Shown here in pieces: positions 44,428 through 56,100 of a DNA stretch of 64,000 nucleotides; position 1 is the stretch's first letter; every line of letters starts with the position of its first letter. Source of the stretch: Enoplolaimus lenunculus (lineage: Eukaryota > Nematoda > Enoplea > Enoplida > Thoracostomopsidae); assembly GCA_030248215.1 (NCBI GenBank), contig JASANG010000314.1, positions 221,316 through 285,315 of the forward strand, in the 5' to 3' direction. The translations under genes were made by a program, and so were the position numbers. The notes under the pieces were generated by a model. That model did not search any database, was not told the origin of the DNA, and saw nothing but the letters and a program-made list of their open reading frames with translations.

Positions 44428-44612
44428 CAATGTTACTTTAAAGGGCGTAACAGTAGATTAAGCGTATTCCTAAGTCTAAACCTAAGCCTAAGCGTTGTAA
44501 AAGCGTATTCCTAAGCCTAAGCCTAAGCCTAAGAAAATAATGTAATCTAGAATCTAAACCTGCTCTTTTATGGACCCACCGGAAATCTGGACGCCCCTAA
44601 AGTAGCATGGGC
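44428..44612 (+). mobile_element. TTAGGC-bearing MITE family C
   Basis: ACCAATGTTACTTTAAAGGG to CCCCTAAAGTAGCATGGGCC with a ten-hexamer array. Confidence 0.8.
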
Positions 44613-44811
44613 CAACATGATGATAATCCTTCGATTTTTAGACGAAAGTTTTAACTTTTCAACGTTGCCAAAATTGGTTTCGTGTAAAAACGCATGACTT
44701 CATATGGCAGAATTTGTTGACAAACGGCAGCAGCATTTTCTGGTCGCTTAAACCATTCCAGGTACACCAAGTAAAATTAATAAAACAAATTGAATTAAGA
44801 AAAATGGGTTG

Positions 44812-45256
44812 CTGCCAGGATGCAACCGGAATTCCGGTTCCGGTAGGGAAATCCGGTATTTTTCATTCTCCGGTTTCGGCAATAAATCCGGCATTTTTTC
44901 ACCGAAATTTTGCAGTATTTTCGGTATTGAAGATTTTTCTCATTTGAAAATTTAAAACAAAATTGGCATCTAGAATTGTCTGTGCGTGTATTGCAAAAAT
45001 TTCAATTTGCGTATTATATACTCCGTAATTTATCATGTGTGTTCACGTACAGCATGTGTTTCACGATTTGTCCTTCTAAATGGTGTGCTTACAGTATTAA
45101 ATGCGATAAAATAGCGTTAAAAATGAATTTTTTGGTAAACAAGTGTTATTTTCCGGCTCCGGTTCCGGTTTCGGTATATTTTTAACTTTCCGGTTCCGGT
45201 ATATTTCTAACTTTCCAGTTCCGGTTTCGGTATTTTATAATTCTGGTTGCACCCTG
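44812..45256. mobile_element. MITE family J
   Basis: Starts CCAGGATGCAACCGGAATTC and ends ATTCTGGTTGCACCCTG. Subterminal runs of TTCCGGTTCCGG-like hexamers lie on both sides. No target duplication is clear. Also seen at 29262 and 51066. Confidence 0.75.
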
Positions 45257-47679
45257 TAACCTGCTCCTGGTTCTAAAAGCTGCAAAGTTTACTTAATTTT
45301 AGTACTTAAGCTTAAAACCCATATAAACACAACAGCCGCCGTACTGATGACATAAAAAGTATCTGAGCTTCATGTCAACGAGCTCAAGGCATTCTAAGCC
45401 GGATATAAAAAAATATGGCTGTGACAAACTATTCGGAAAGCATCCATAGCTTACAGTTCGTCTTGAAGCGAGATTGAAACTTTCCTAGGAAGGCAAAACT
45501 GTTCTAGTAGTGGGGATAAACCTTTTCCGGCCGGAAGGGTTCGTTTTAGGGCACACAAACAATTTCAAACGATGTATTGTCGGTGGTAACTGCGAAACAG
45601 AACGTTTAAACGGTCACAGAAAACAGATGTTTAGAAAATTTTTAAGATAAAATGTATAATTTACTTGTAGTGTAACAGTATTTACCAAAATTTTCGTTTG
45701 TGGAAATATATTAATTTGGCAACTTTTACATTTGCCGTTTCCTTTATTTAAATTAAATTTTAATTTAAGTTTTCATATCAAAAATTGTATAAATTGCACG
45801 TTTTTTATTGTATCTAACATTTTGCTTGCATTGCTTGAAGATACGGCGAATATAACGAGCAGGGGCGGAACAGTATAATAAGCATATTCCTAAGCAGCAG
45901 AAATTTAAATAAAAAATACATAAATACGCGATTCGATTGCTGACAATGGCTGGGTTGCAAAACATGACTTAAGTCGACCTCTGAATACGTGAATTTAAGA
46001 TTTAAGTTGTAGCGAATGCAACTGATATTGGTAGGTTTCAAACTTAAGTACAAAAGCTGAAGCTTAAAGTCAAGATATCTTAACTATTTCGACGTTGTTT
46101 TGTATATCATCAACTGGAGGCTGCTATTCTGTAATTTGGTCAAGATTAACCGTGGACTGTAGTGGACACATTCCAATGATGCCAATATAGGACGCAACAA
46201 TATATACATTACATTCGCCTTTTCAGACTTTACAAAGTTGCTCACAGAAATCAATCAGTTTTTATAATTTTAAATAGATCGCAAAAAGATGAGCGACCAC
46301 TTTGATCTTTATGTCAGCTGTTGATAAAAATAACGTTTTTTCTTATTTACAAAGTGACAATTCGTAAAAGTTATGGTGGAATGTATGTATGATTGATTTA
46401 CTTAGCTAGTGTAATAGTGCAGTTTGAACGACACTTTTGGATAATTGGTTACTTGTTAAAAGTTGCCGCTTGTGTGTTTTCAGTTTTCAATTGTGTTTGA
46501 TAATCAGGAACTACACTTATGATGAGCAAACCAAGACGATATGAAACTTATGTAAGGATGTTGAAGAAGCCATGTTTTAAGTCTATGTATGAGCGCTCTT
46601 AGTGTATACTCTGGATTTTGAGATTTAATTCAAGTAGGATCCGATATCAGCAAATCTGAAGCAGTTTTGTCGTATCAACAATCAGAAATAAGTGCGATAC
46701 AAAATAATCTAATATATGCGAATTGACAACTGTACGCGCAATATAAGGCGAGAAAACGTCATGTTTACTTTTGATATTAGCAAAATCGGCCCAACTGAAA
46801 CAAGGGAATAGCGATATATAACTGTGCACACATGCACGATTACGTATGTTCCCGCGGCAATCGAGGGTTGGGCAAGTGGGCTTTCATGGCAACCGCAGGA
46901 CCTTTGACCGTCAATCACTGTAGGTGGCTGTGCCACACTTAAACCTATTTCAAACTAAAAACTAAAACTAAAATAAAACCCTATATCAAAACCACACCTT
47001 AAGGGAGTCCCTGGCTCCACCTAGTCTCTCTTAGAACTTAAGTTAGGCTTAGGCGTTGCTACAAGGCGTAAAAATGGGTAAAACTATGCTATGGCGGCTG
47101 TGTCCGCAATGTAAACTTACCTGGGGCCCTGCGTGGCCATAGAATGGTATTGATTAATGGTTCATATCGTGCTGGCCTAATCTGCGCTTAACGACATAGC
47201 TAGGCTATGTCAGCACCAAAATGGTGCTTTTATTATTGTGTGTCTCCGGCGTGGTTGTTGTTGTTGTTGTAGTACCGGTTGGGTGGCTCTCGACCTCGAC
47301 CGCATTGCGGACACCCAATTGTGTGTGTCGGCAAAAATGCAAATGAGGTCGAGATGCCGATATGGGTAGCCAGGACCGGAATCAGTATTATCATCTTGGT
47401 GGTTGCAATCGGTTGGTATTTTTCTGTTGCGGTTACACGTGTTTACTTCTTGCGGTTATTAAGTTTTATTGTTGGATCGAGCAAGACTGGTGTAAGTAGG
47501 ACTTAACGGATTTCAATTAAGAATAGTCACGGTGGCTTAAGGATGTGAAGGAAATTACGGCATTGCGGATTTTATTGGTGTTGCGCAGGGCGCAGGATTT
47601 ACCCAGTATTGAATACTGGTGTTATGTGCTAAAAGGGAACTTGGGGTATTACCGGAGAACCTGGGAAAGTAGTTTAGTG
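45257..47679. other. Unannotated, 2.4 kb between the MAM and SLC6 genes
   Basis: It holds a small left-end fragment of a family B MITE (45846-45893, CGAGCAGGGGCGGAACAG) and a (TTG)5 run near 47251. Short frames have no domain. One or more 5' exons of the SLC6 gene may lie here, but I could not identify them. Confidence 0.4.
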
Positions 47680-47818
47680 AATCTAACGGGGTTAGATTTA
47701 CTATTCTACAACGGTTGGGCCAAATCTAACGGGGTTAGATTGGTCGGAAATTTGGTGTAACTCTAACGGGGTTAGAGTACACGGTTTAACGGGGTGTAAT
47801 TCTAACGGGGTTAGAATT
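47680..47818. repeat. Cluster of four hairpin repeats with a common CTAAC-GGG-GTTAG core
   Basis: Perfect palindromes with a GGG loop sit at 47680-47698 and 47723-47741 (AATCTAACGGGGTTAGATT), 47760-47778 (ACTCTAACGGGGTTAGAGT) and 47798-47818 (9-bp arms, AATTCTAAC/GTTAGAATT). The seventh pair from the loop is A-T, C-G or T-A in different copies while pairing is kept. A fifth, imperfect unit (TTTAACGGGGTGTAA) lies at 47785-47799. Confidence 0.85.
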
Positions 47819-47910
47819 GCACGGATTCTGGAAAACGGCAAAAGTATTGGGTACGGTAAAGCCAGTGGCTGGATTAAATCAGATTCAGACGTCGGCTTTA
47901 AGGATTCCGG

Positions 47911-48135
47911 CTCGGGTTACCAGTTAAATTACATAACCTGTGATTTGCTGGCCTTAATTTTGGGTATTTTGTATCTTACGGCTCGGGTTACCAGTTAAAT
48001 TGCATAACCTGTGATTTGCTGGCCTTAATTTTGGGTATTTTGTGTCCCACAGGTCGCGGGTACCAGTTAAATTGCATAACCTGTGATTTGCTGGCCTTAA
48101 ATTTGGGTATTTTGTGTGTCATACGGGTTGCGGGT
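47911..48135. repeat. Three tandem copies of a 71-72-bp unit
   Basis: The unit contains ACCAGTTAAATTGCATAACC, TGTGATTTGCTGGCCTTAA and TTTTGGGTATTTTGT. Copies begin near 47911, 47982 and 48054 and differ by only a few bases. Confidence 0.9.
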
Positions 48136-48284
48136 TGGGATTTATAATAAACATTTACCGGCCGCGTTTTACTAAATCAGAGCGAATAGCATACATCGAG
48201 GAAAGAACTATACAGGCGATACAGGATACAGGCTTAAGTCTAAATCACGAACTTCTCACAATCACAACTTCTAGAAACTCAGTG

Positions 48285-48800
48285 TAAGGCTGTGCGGCCG
48301 TGTCAGGATTGCACGGTCGGGACGACCCATTTCTTCGGAGTACTGCGAATATACATGGTTTTTCTCCTTAATTGTTTGCGAGTATGTATGTGTTTTGCAT
48401 TACACACACTATGCACATATATACATATGCTACACCGCGTATACCAACAATCCCCTAATACAGGCGGTCGTCCCGGATCGCATTTCCAAACTTCTCCGAA
48501 TCCATGGGCCTGCTCTTTACACCGCCAGTCTCGGTGGGACCTCAGTGTCAGGACTGCACGGTCGGGACGACTCCTCCGAAGTGGTGCTAATATACATGGT
48601 GTTTTCTTCTTAATTTTTTGCGAAACGTATTGCCACAGGGAAATCGAACCTTGGACCTCCTAACCCATTACGCTAAGCGGCCGATGTTAAAATTTTCTCT
48701 AACGCTATATGTGCACCTGTATGTATGTGTTTTACAACACACACTATGCACATACATACGCTACGAGAGGTCTACCAACAGACAGTATTGACAAACTATG
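48285..48800. repeat. Duplicated repeat with tRNA-like box
   Basis: Two copies share TGCACGGTCGGGACGAC, ATATACATGGT and TTTTGCATTACACACACTAT (from about 48295 and 48550). The second holds at 48635-48685 a minus-strand tRNA-like stretch with AGGTTCGATTTCCC (B box) and TTAGCGTAATGGGTTAGG (A box), too short for a tRNA. It is probably a tRNA-derived SINE. Confidence 0.55.
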
Positions 48801-48845
48801 TAAATGTTTAATATGTCTGTGCAAAGTAGTTAAAACTATTGACTA

Positions 48846-48919
48846 CGGCCGGATTTGAACCGGTTACCTTAGGATAACCAGACCAACGGTCGTATCAGCT
48901 GAGCTATCACGGCATTGCT
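48846..48919 (-). other. tRNA-like sequence (SINE head or tRNA relic)
   Basis: Read on the minus strand it has TAGCTCAGCTGATACGA (A box), a T arm CCGGTTCAAATCCGG (B box) and correct spacing (about 73 nt). Acceptor arms do not pair and the anticodon stem is poor, so I do not call a functional tRNA. Confidence 0.5.
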
Positions 48920-48929
48920 TGAACTACTT

Positions 48930-49999
48930 GTGCTAGCTAATGCGTACTTACCAGTGTGCTACGCTACGCTGTATTATGCGTAACTATTATACATTGTGTA
49001 CAAGCATATGTATTAAAATTGAAGTATATTTTAAGCGCCAGGCCGTATAGCTACGTAATTTAGTGCTGCTTCTTACGTTTAATGTTATATATTTACATAT
49101 CAGCAATTTCTTATTCTAGTTTATTATTAGTACACAAAATGTCTTAATGTAATCATACTTTGGGTGACAGTTGTACGGTATATAATGCTTGGTTCGTTCT
49201 GTTACGAATAATGAACGGAAACGCGAACATATATCCGCTCTTTTATAAGGTACTGTCTGGGCTTCACTTGACGATATATGACGTATATATAGTCACGAAA
49301 GTGCGCTCGTTCAGCATCAGCTCAATAAATCCCTGAACCCGGATTTTTCTAGAAGAAAAACCCGGACCGGGAATTTTTAAGATTGGAATCCCGAGCCCAT
49401 TTTTCTTTTCGGGTCTAACCGTGACCCGTTTTTATAACATAAGAACTGAACATGATTCAAATTTGCTAAAGTAAATCAGGAATTTATATCTCCATCAATC
49501 TCATGGCATTGCATTTTAACAGGTTCCTGGGTTTTGATTAATAGTTTTCCCTTTCAATCATTGGCATAGATCAAAGCTACTAAACTAAAGTAAAATGTCA
49601 AATTGATAACTTAAAACAAGATATGTCGTGTCTCTGCATCCAAACCATTTCTTATTAAGCATTCGTGCATCGGCGTAGGTTATTTATTACTCAAAGAAGA
49701 AACCAGCTTATCTAACTTTTTATTCCGGGTGTTTTATCCGGGTATTTTCGTTATAGTCGGCTCGAAATGGTTTGAAGTGAAAACCCGGACCTGGACGCAG
49801 TATTTTTCGTTGAAGATACCAGTAATAGTCGTACCCGGACGCAACTCTACTGACGTAACAAATTTATTACCCAATCGACCGTTGAACTTGGCTTGAAATC
49901 GATATGTAGCGTACTCGTAATTTTGTATGACTAATGATTTTGCTTATTCATTTCATAAAGCGTTGTGTTGTATATTGCTTTATGTTTGCTAATCTTTAG
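48930..49999. other. Unannotated upstream of the first visible SLC6 exon
   Basis: 49330-49850 is enriched in ACCCGGA/TCCGGGT phrases, suggesting another decayed inverted-repeat element without clear ends. No exon is recognised. Confidence 0.4.
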
Positions 50000-50198
50000 C
50001 CTGAAGATGGCGCACCGACAGTCCTTCCTCAAGGTGAAATCGATTACCCATTCGAAGATGTAGGAAGCGGTCGTGACGAGAATAAGATTCGTGGAAATTG
50101 GTCGTCGAAAGCCGATTTTGTTCTGTCGTGCATTGGATACACTGTTGGAATCAGCAATATATGGCGATTTCCTTATTACTGCCACAAAAATGGTGGAG
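50000..50198 (+). CDS. SLC6 exon with TM1
   Basis: Acceptor GCTAATCTTTAG, donor GTTAGG, phase 0 to 1. Acidic N-terminal tail ([20 protein letters not shown]) then [20 protein letters not shown] and the WRFPY motif. Confidence 0.93.
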
Positions 50199-53100
50199 GT
50201 TAGGTTGGCGTTAGCCACTCTGAATTTCAAAAAGCTAAACACGTCAGATTTGCATTTTGCGATTGTTCTATTTTTTAAATGTTTAAATTGAAAAAATGTG
50301 GAATACACTTTTATGTCCGCATCAGCTCACCTTATTTATTATTGAATATGTTAAATATATTTATTTGGAGGATGTGTATATATGCTTATTAATCTGGTTT
50401 AGTTTGCAACACGAATTGTGATGAATTCACTGAAATGACATGGTTGTTCTTTAGACTGTTAAGTTTCAATGTCAAAATACAAAATGCGTGCTTTGTTTCT
50501 GTTGCCGCTTCCCAGGGCTGGGCTTGAGAGGATGCGGAATGTGAGGCAGAAGCTGTAATTTATATTTCACTTTAAAATTGTTGTCTTTTTCTGCGTATTC
50601 GCAAGGTCTCTACTAAATATTTAAGTGAAGAAATTCTAATTGCACGTAGGTTACACTGATTGAGCAACTGTGACTGCTGATTTTTGTGATGTAAGGTGCC
50701 GCTGGATACCAAAAAACACGGATGCCGAAGCGAATACCTATCCAATATATTATGCTCATATTTCAATAAAAAGGCACCTTTGATCATGCTCTTGTTACTA
50801 TTTGGTTTTCCCAATGGTTTACATATTAACTGCGTTCCCTGGCATGCTTAGATCTGTCATCTGCAAGACAAGTCGCTATGATATAGGCAAACGTATAGAA
50901 CAGGGCCGCTGCAATTTTGGTCATAAGTAACAATGTAAAGGAGTGATGGAACGAATCGCGGATTTTTGTCGGGGCCGGAACCTGATATCAATTACTCCAT
51001 GGTGGCAGAATATTCGATCTTCGCGGCACTTTCCTTTATTTGAGAAACCTCAAATTGGAACACCAGGGTGCAACCGGAATTCCGGTTCCGGTTGCGGTTC
51101 CGGCATTTTTTCACCTTCTGGTTCCGGTAAATTTTTACCGGATTTAAAAATTCCGGTGTTATAATTAGGCCGTTTTCTTAACTTTGCTAATTTTTAAGAT
51201 TCTCTTGAAAGCCACTTGTACTCCGAATATAAGCCATTGATGATGGATTTCACTTCAGTCGACGACGAAAATCTAAAATACAACAAATAAAATACCTATG
51301 TTCGACTAAGGTTGCTTCACAAACAACAGAGCAAAAAATACGATTAAAATGAAATTTTTGGTGAAATGCAGTTTTCACTTTCCGGTTCCGGTAAAATTTT
51401 CGAATTCCGGTTCAGGTAAATTGTAATTCCGGTTGCACCCTGCTTAACACTGTTTAATTTAAGCCAACAACATCTACTTAGCATAGACTTTTTTGCTTTT
51501 GCTGAATTGTACATCTGTATGTATATGTATGTATTTTAGGAGCATTTTTCATTCCTTACGTTCTCATGATGATATTCGTCGGTATGCCTTTATTTTTCAT
51601 GGAGTTATCGATTGGCCAATTTGCAAGTCTGGGTTGTGTAACAGTATGGAAAGTTTGCCCACTTTTCAAAGGTTGTTTTTTAATCGACATGGTGCATTTT
51701 ATTTCTTTGTAAAATAATTTAGTGGACAAAAAGTAATTGTTAATTATTTAGTTAATCAAGTTTTACATTTGATTTATAGTAAAAGTTGAAAAACTACACA
51801 GATACATATAACGTGTTATGCAAAGTTTACCGTTCTTAGCTAGATACAGTTAGTTTGAATTTTGCACTCGCAGAGAAAACCCAGTGATATATGTGGGCAC
51901 TTGCTGTGAAAGATTATTGTGCACGTTTGGGTTTTTAGGCATCGGCATCGCGATGTTTATAACGTCATGCTTTATCGCAATCTACTACTCGATGATTCTC
52001 GCATGGGCTGTTTACTATTTGGCTCATTCGGTACGGCCAACACTGCCGTGGACCACATGTGACCACCGATGGAATACAAAAAGTCAGTTACCTCTGGGTT
52101 TTGTAATGAATTTTGTGGTGCATGGTTTGAGCAAACGCAAACATGAAACTGTAGAACACCTATTATTTGATGTTTAGCTTCTGTTGATATATTGTCAGCG
52201 AGTAAAATGACACCTCTGATTGCGAATATTTCCGGGTGGTATTATTTGAATACTTTATAATAGGTGTTTGCGTTGTATGACATTTGTTTTAGCTTTTTTT
52301 GCATTTTATTTCAGACTGTGTCATTCTGGACAAAGAACTAAAGAACAATTGTTCGGGCATTGGTGGAGTTTTGTTGCGTAATAGAAGTTGCTTAACTGAA
52401 GAACAAATTGGTCCACAGGACTTTGTAAATATGACGTCTGATATGCCTGGCATTGACGAGAGAACACTACCAAGCGACGAGTATTTTCAGTAAGTTATCT
52501 GTTGAGTTGAAGCAAAAATAGTGTTGGTTTCTATTAAATTCGGGATAGCGAATAGAGCGCCGCAATCGGGATTAGGAATGTTTTTGCCAGTACTAGTTTT
52601 TACGAGGTATATATTGCCCATGTATGATTTTAACTTTATTAGAACTACACAGACCTGCCTAGTACTGGCTGATGAAAACGCAAAACTTTGAATTATATAG
52701 TCAGTTAGGAGTTATGCGGAGGCAGAAAAGGTTTTAATAACCGTGGTTGGAGATTTAATGTGGTTAAAAATATTCGCTAGGTGCTTAAGAAAATTGCAAC
52801 ATTTCAAATTATCGGGCCCATTAAGTATGCAATCAGCTATTGCTTACATTGTCTAGTATCTTAGGTCGAGGTAATAAATAAGTGTATTATATAAACTGAA
52901 ATATGATATGGTATTCATAGTGGCAGCATTGTTATTTTCAGCAGATACGTACTTGAAATATCTGATAGCATTGAAACCATTGGGACAATTCGATGGCAGC
53001 TTGCATTGTGCCTTTTGCTCGTGTGGGGAATTGTATTTATTTGCATGTTCAAGAGCATTAAAACCTCAGGAAAAGTAAGTTCATGCGATGTGATTAACAG

Positions 53101-56100
53101 TGTTTACAGTTGAAAAAGCATCAGTAATGAAAAAACTATATGTTGGCCTTGAATAATAATAATAATAATAAGTAAACGTTAGCGTTTTTGTATGACATGT
53201 TCTGAGTATCCGTTGGTATGGATTTTGAAATTTTTTGACTTTGCGGAATTTCTGATCGGTCGCTATTTTAGTTTTCAAGCATTTGTTGTTGTATACTGTT
53301 GTTATTGTTTCTCAGAACTGGTCTGAACTATAGGCTTTGGCACTGATTCCTGGATACAAAAATAGAATCTGGGATGGGAAGAAGTGTTATAGTTGGTTGA
53401 TATCTCAGACATGTCCGTACGACAGGGTGCAAAAGAATGATGATAAAAATTATGTAGATTTCATACGTATAGTATATAATCCTTGACAATCGCCGAAAAT
53501 AAACCATCGAAGGTGGATTTCGCTTCCGTGGATTGTGAAAATCTAATATACAGCAGATACAGTGAATACCTATCTAACAAACTAAGGGTTATTTCACCAA
53601 TAATATTGCAAAAAGATACTTAACATTAATTTTTCGGTGGCATGTATTTTTCATTTTCCGGTTCCGTTTCCGGTAATTTTTTCAAATTCCGTTCCTGTTC
53701 CCATTCTGGTAAATTGTAATTCAAGTTGCACCCTGATGAAAATTAGGGATGTGCCGATTAATCGGCATCGGCATCGGTAATAATCGACAGTTTTCGTGAG
53801 TATCGGCATCGGCACTGCATAAAATTGCCGATTCTTTGTCGATACTTTTTGCACATCACAGTCAGTTTGAATGCTATCAATTTAACTTCTGGGCGCAAAT
53901 CAGTGTGTCCGGTCAGGAAAACTGATATCTTTCTTGCGTCTGTGGTTGAAAAAATTGATTGAAATGAACCGTTCGTCTAAAATTATAATCGTTTATTATG
54001 GTTAGGGGTTTTTAAGTCTTCATATAATGATGTAATGTAGTATCCTATTTGTTAATTAAGCATGGTGTACTAAAGTTGGAATCGGCATCGGTTCGGCATC
54101 GGCAAAATTTCAAAATAAGTATCGGCATCGGCAAAAATTTTGGTATCGGCACATCCCTACACAAAACAAAATCTTTAATTTGGCGAAACTTAAAACATCA
54201 AGTCGACAACTGTGACAGATACCTAAATCGTTGTTGAAACTCCAAACATCGAACAATCCACACAACATATTGTAATCAAAAACCAAACTGTTCCAAAAGT
54301 TCATAACAAACCGATTGCTACTTAGCAGAGAGAAAACTCATTTCAAAAACACATTACCTACAACTATAACTCAACTAGCAAGATTTCACATTCTACCATG
54401 AACTATTGTCAAATCACCCCTGAAAGACTAATTATATTTTCGCTCGCTACTTTAGAACTAAAATAATCGCTCCTTCAATTCACAGCTCAAATTCTAACGG
54501 TCAATACAAAACCAATCAAAATACACGTATATATATTCACCTAGTGTCACATCGCCACATTTTAAAACCAAACCTCAAATATTGCTTCAAACTCAATTAT
54601 TTTTCAAACTACGTTGCGGCTCAGTAGTTCGAAACTACCAATAACACTCAAGCCAATTGTCGGCCCGCCCGTAGGGGTTAAAAGTCGTCGGCGGAAGAGA
54701 CACTCAAATCCGCAAACCCTGGGTTCATAAACTATAACCCCATCACAAAACCTCTACACCACAAAATCCAAACAACTTCACCGGCTATCACATTTGCAGT
54801 CAACCGATGAGCCTGAGCACCATATTCCAATAATAACTCTGCAACAAACTCTTCATTTTCTGTTCCATTTCGCTAAATTCAAAACAAATATAGCCGTTCG
54901 TACTTAGCTATACTTACAAACAGCCAAGCTCCCATTGTCGCGTACTTCAAGAATTTCGGGGATACCACTATACGGCATTAACACCCGAGTGACTAAGTTT
55001 GCCGACGACACTAATATTTTTCTAAGTAGGATTTCAGATATAAGTGTGGTTTTTGATGTTTTTGAAAAATTTCAAAAGGCCTCTGGCAGCCGACTAAAGG
55101 AAACTAAAACACAGATACTATTAATGGGCGATCTAAGGAACGCACTTGTACCCCATCAATATGCACGCTTTATTGTTGAAAGAGTGAAAATTTATGGCTT
55201 TTGGTTTGATTCAAAGGGACTCGATGTTCCTGAAAATTGGATAAAGTGCTATGAAGCAATTGCAAGTCTTGAACAGCGAATACCGCCCCGAGGTATCTCT
55301 GTTTTTGGAAAAATCCATCTTGTTCACATATATTTTTTGTGTATGTTTAATTATTTGATAAAATTAGTAACACCCCCTGAGCAACTAGTGAAGGAAACTA
55401 TCAATGTGGTTTATAAGTGGTTGTGGTACCCGTCCACCGCTAGTATTATTAGAAGGGATATCCTGTTTTTACAACCTAGTCACGGCGGGATAAATTTCCC
55501 AAATATTTTTGTCAGACTGAAAGTGAATCGTTTAATGTTTTATATTCGAATATTAAGAGGTACCGAAGTTGTGAGTTGGAAGAGATGTTTCGAACATTTC
55601 TTTCGGCAAGTTCAGTTTTCGACTAAACGTCAATTGAGACGCATTGATGTACCGGAGTTATATAAAGAGATACGGATTGCAATGATTGAGTCATCTTTTA
55701 AAATGGATGGAAATTTTTGTTGGTTTTTTGGCGAAAAGTTATCCTTAAAAACAGTGTCGGCAAATAAATTGTATAAAATGTGGATACACGCTGTGTATAA
55801 GGGACTCATGCATCCTAAACATGTTTTTTGGCGAGACGAGCTAGGAGTTGAACCTATTTTTGTCGAGCGATCATGGATATGGGCAAAAGCGAAATATGTT
55901 GACGGCTCTGCGCGAGACGTCCATTTTAGGTTAAGACACAAGTCATTGTATACTAATCACCGCACTAGTCATTTTACAGATGGGACAAATATATGTTCGT
56001 TTTGTTATTTGGATGGAATTGAAGTGCGGGAGGATAATGTTCATGTGTTTATTTATTGTTTGCGGGCGCAAGAAATTAGTTTTTTCATTACTCCCGTTTT

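Noticed and set aside
47110-47170. U1 snRNA-like start (AACTTACCTGGGG)
   Set aside because: Only about ten bases resemble the U1 5' end. No downstream stem-loops or Sm site were recognised.
48846-48919. Functional tRNA gene
   Set aside because: A and B boxes fit, but the acceptor arms do not pair and the anticodon stem is poor.
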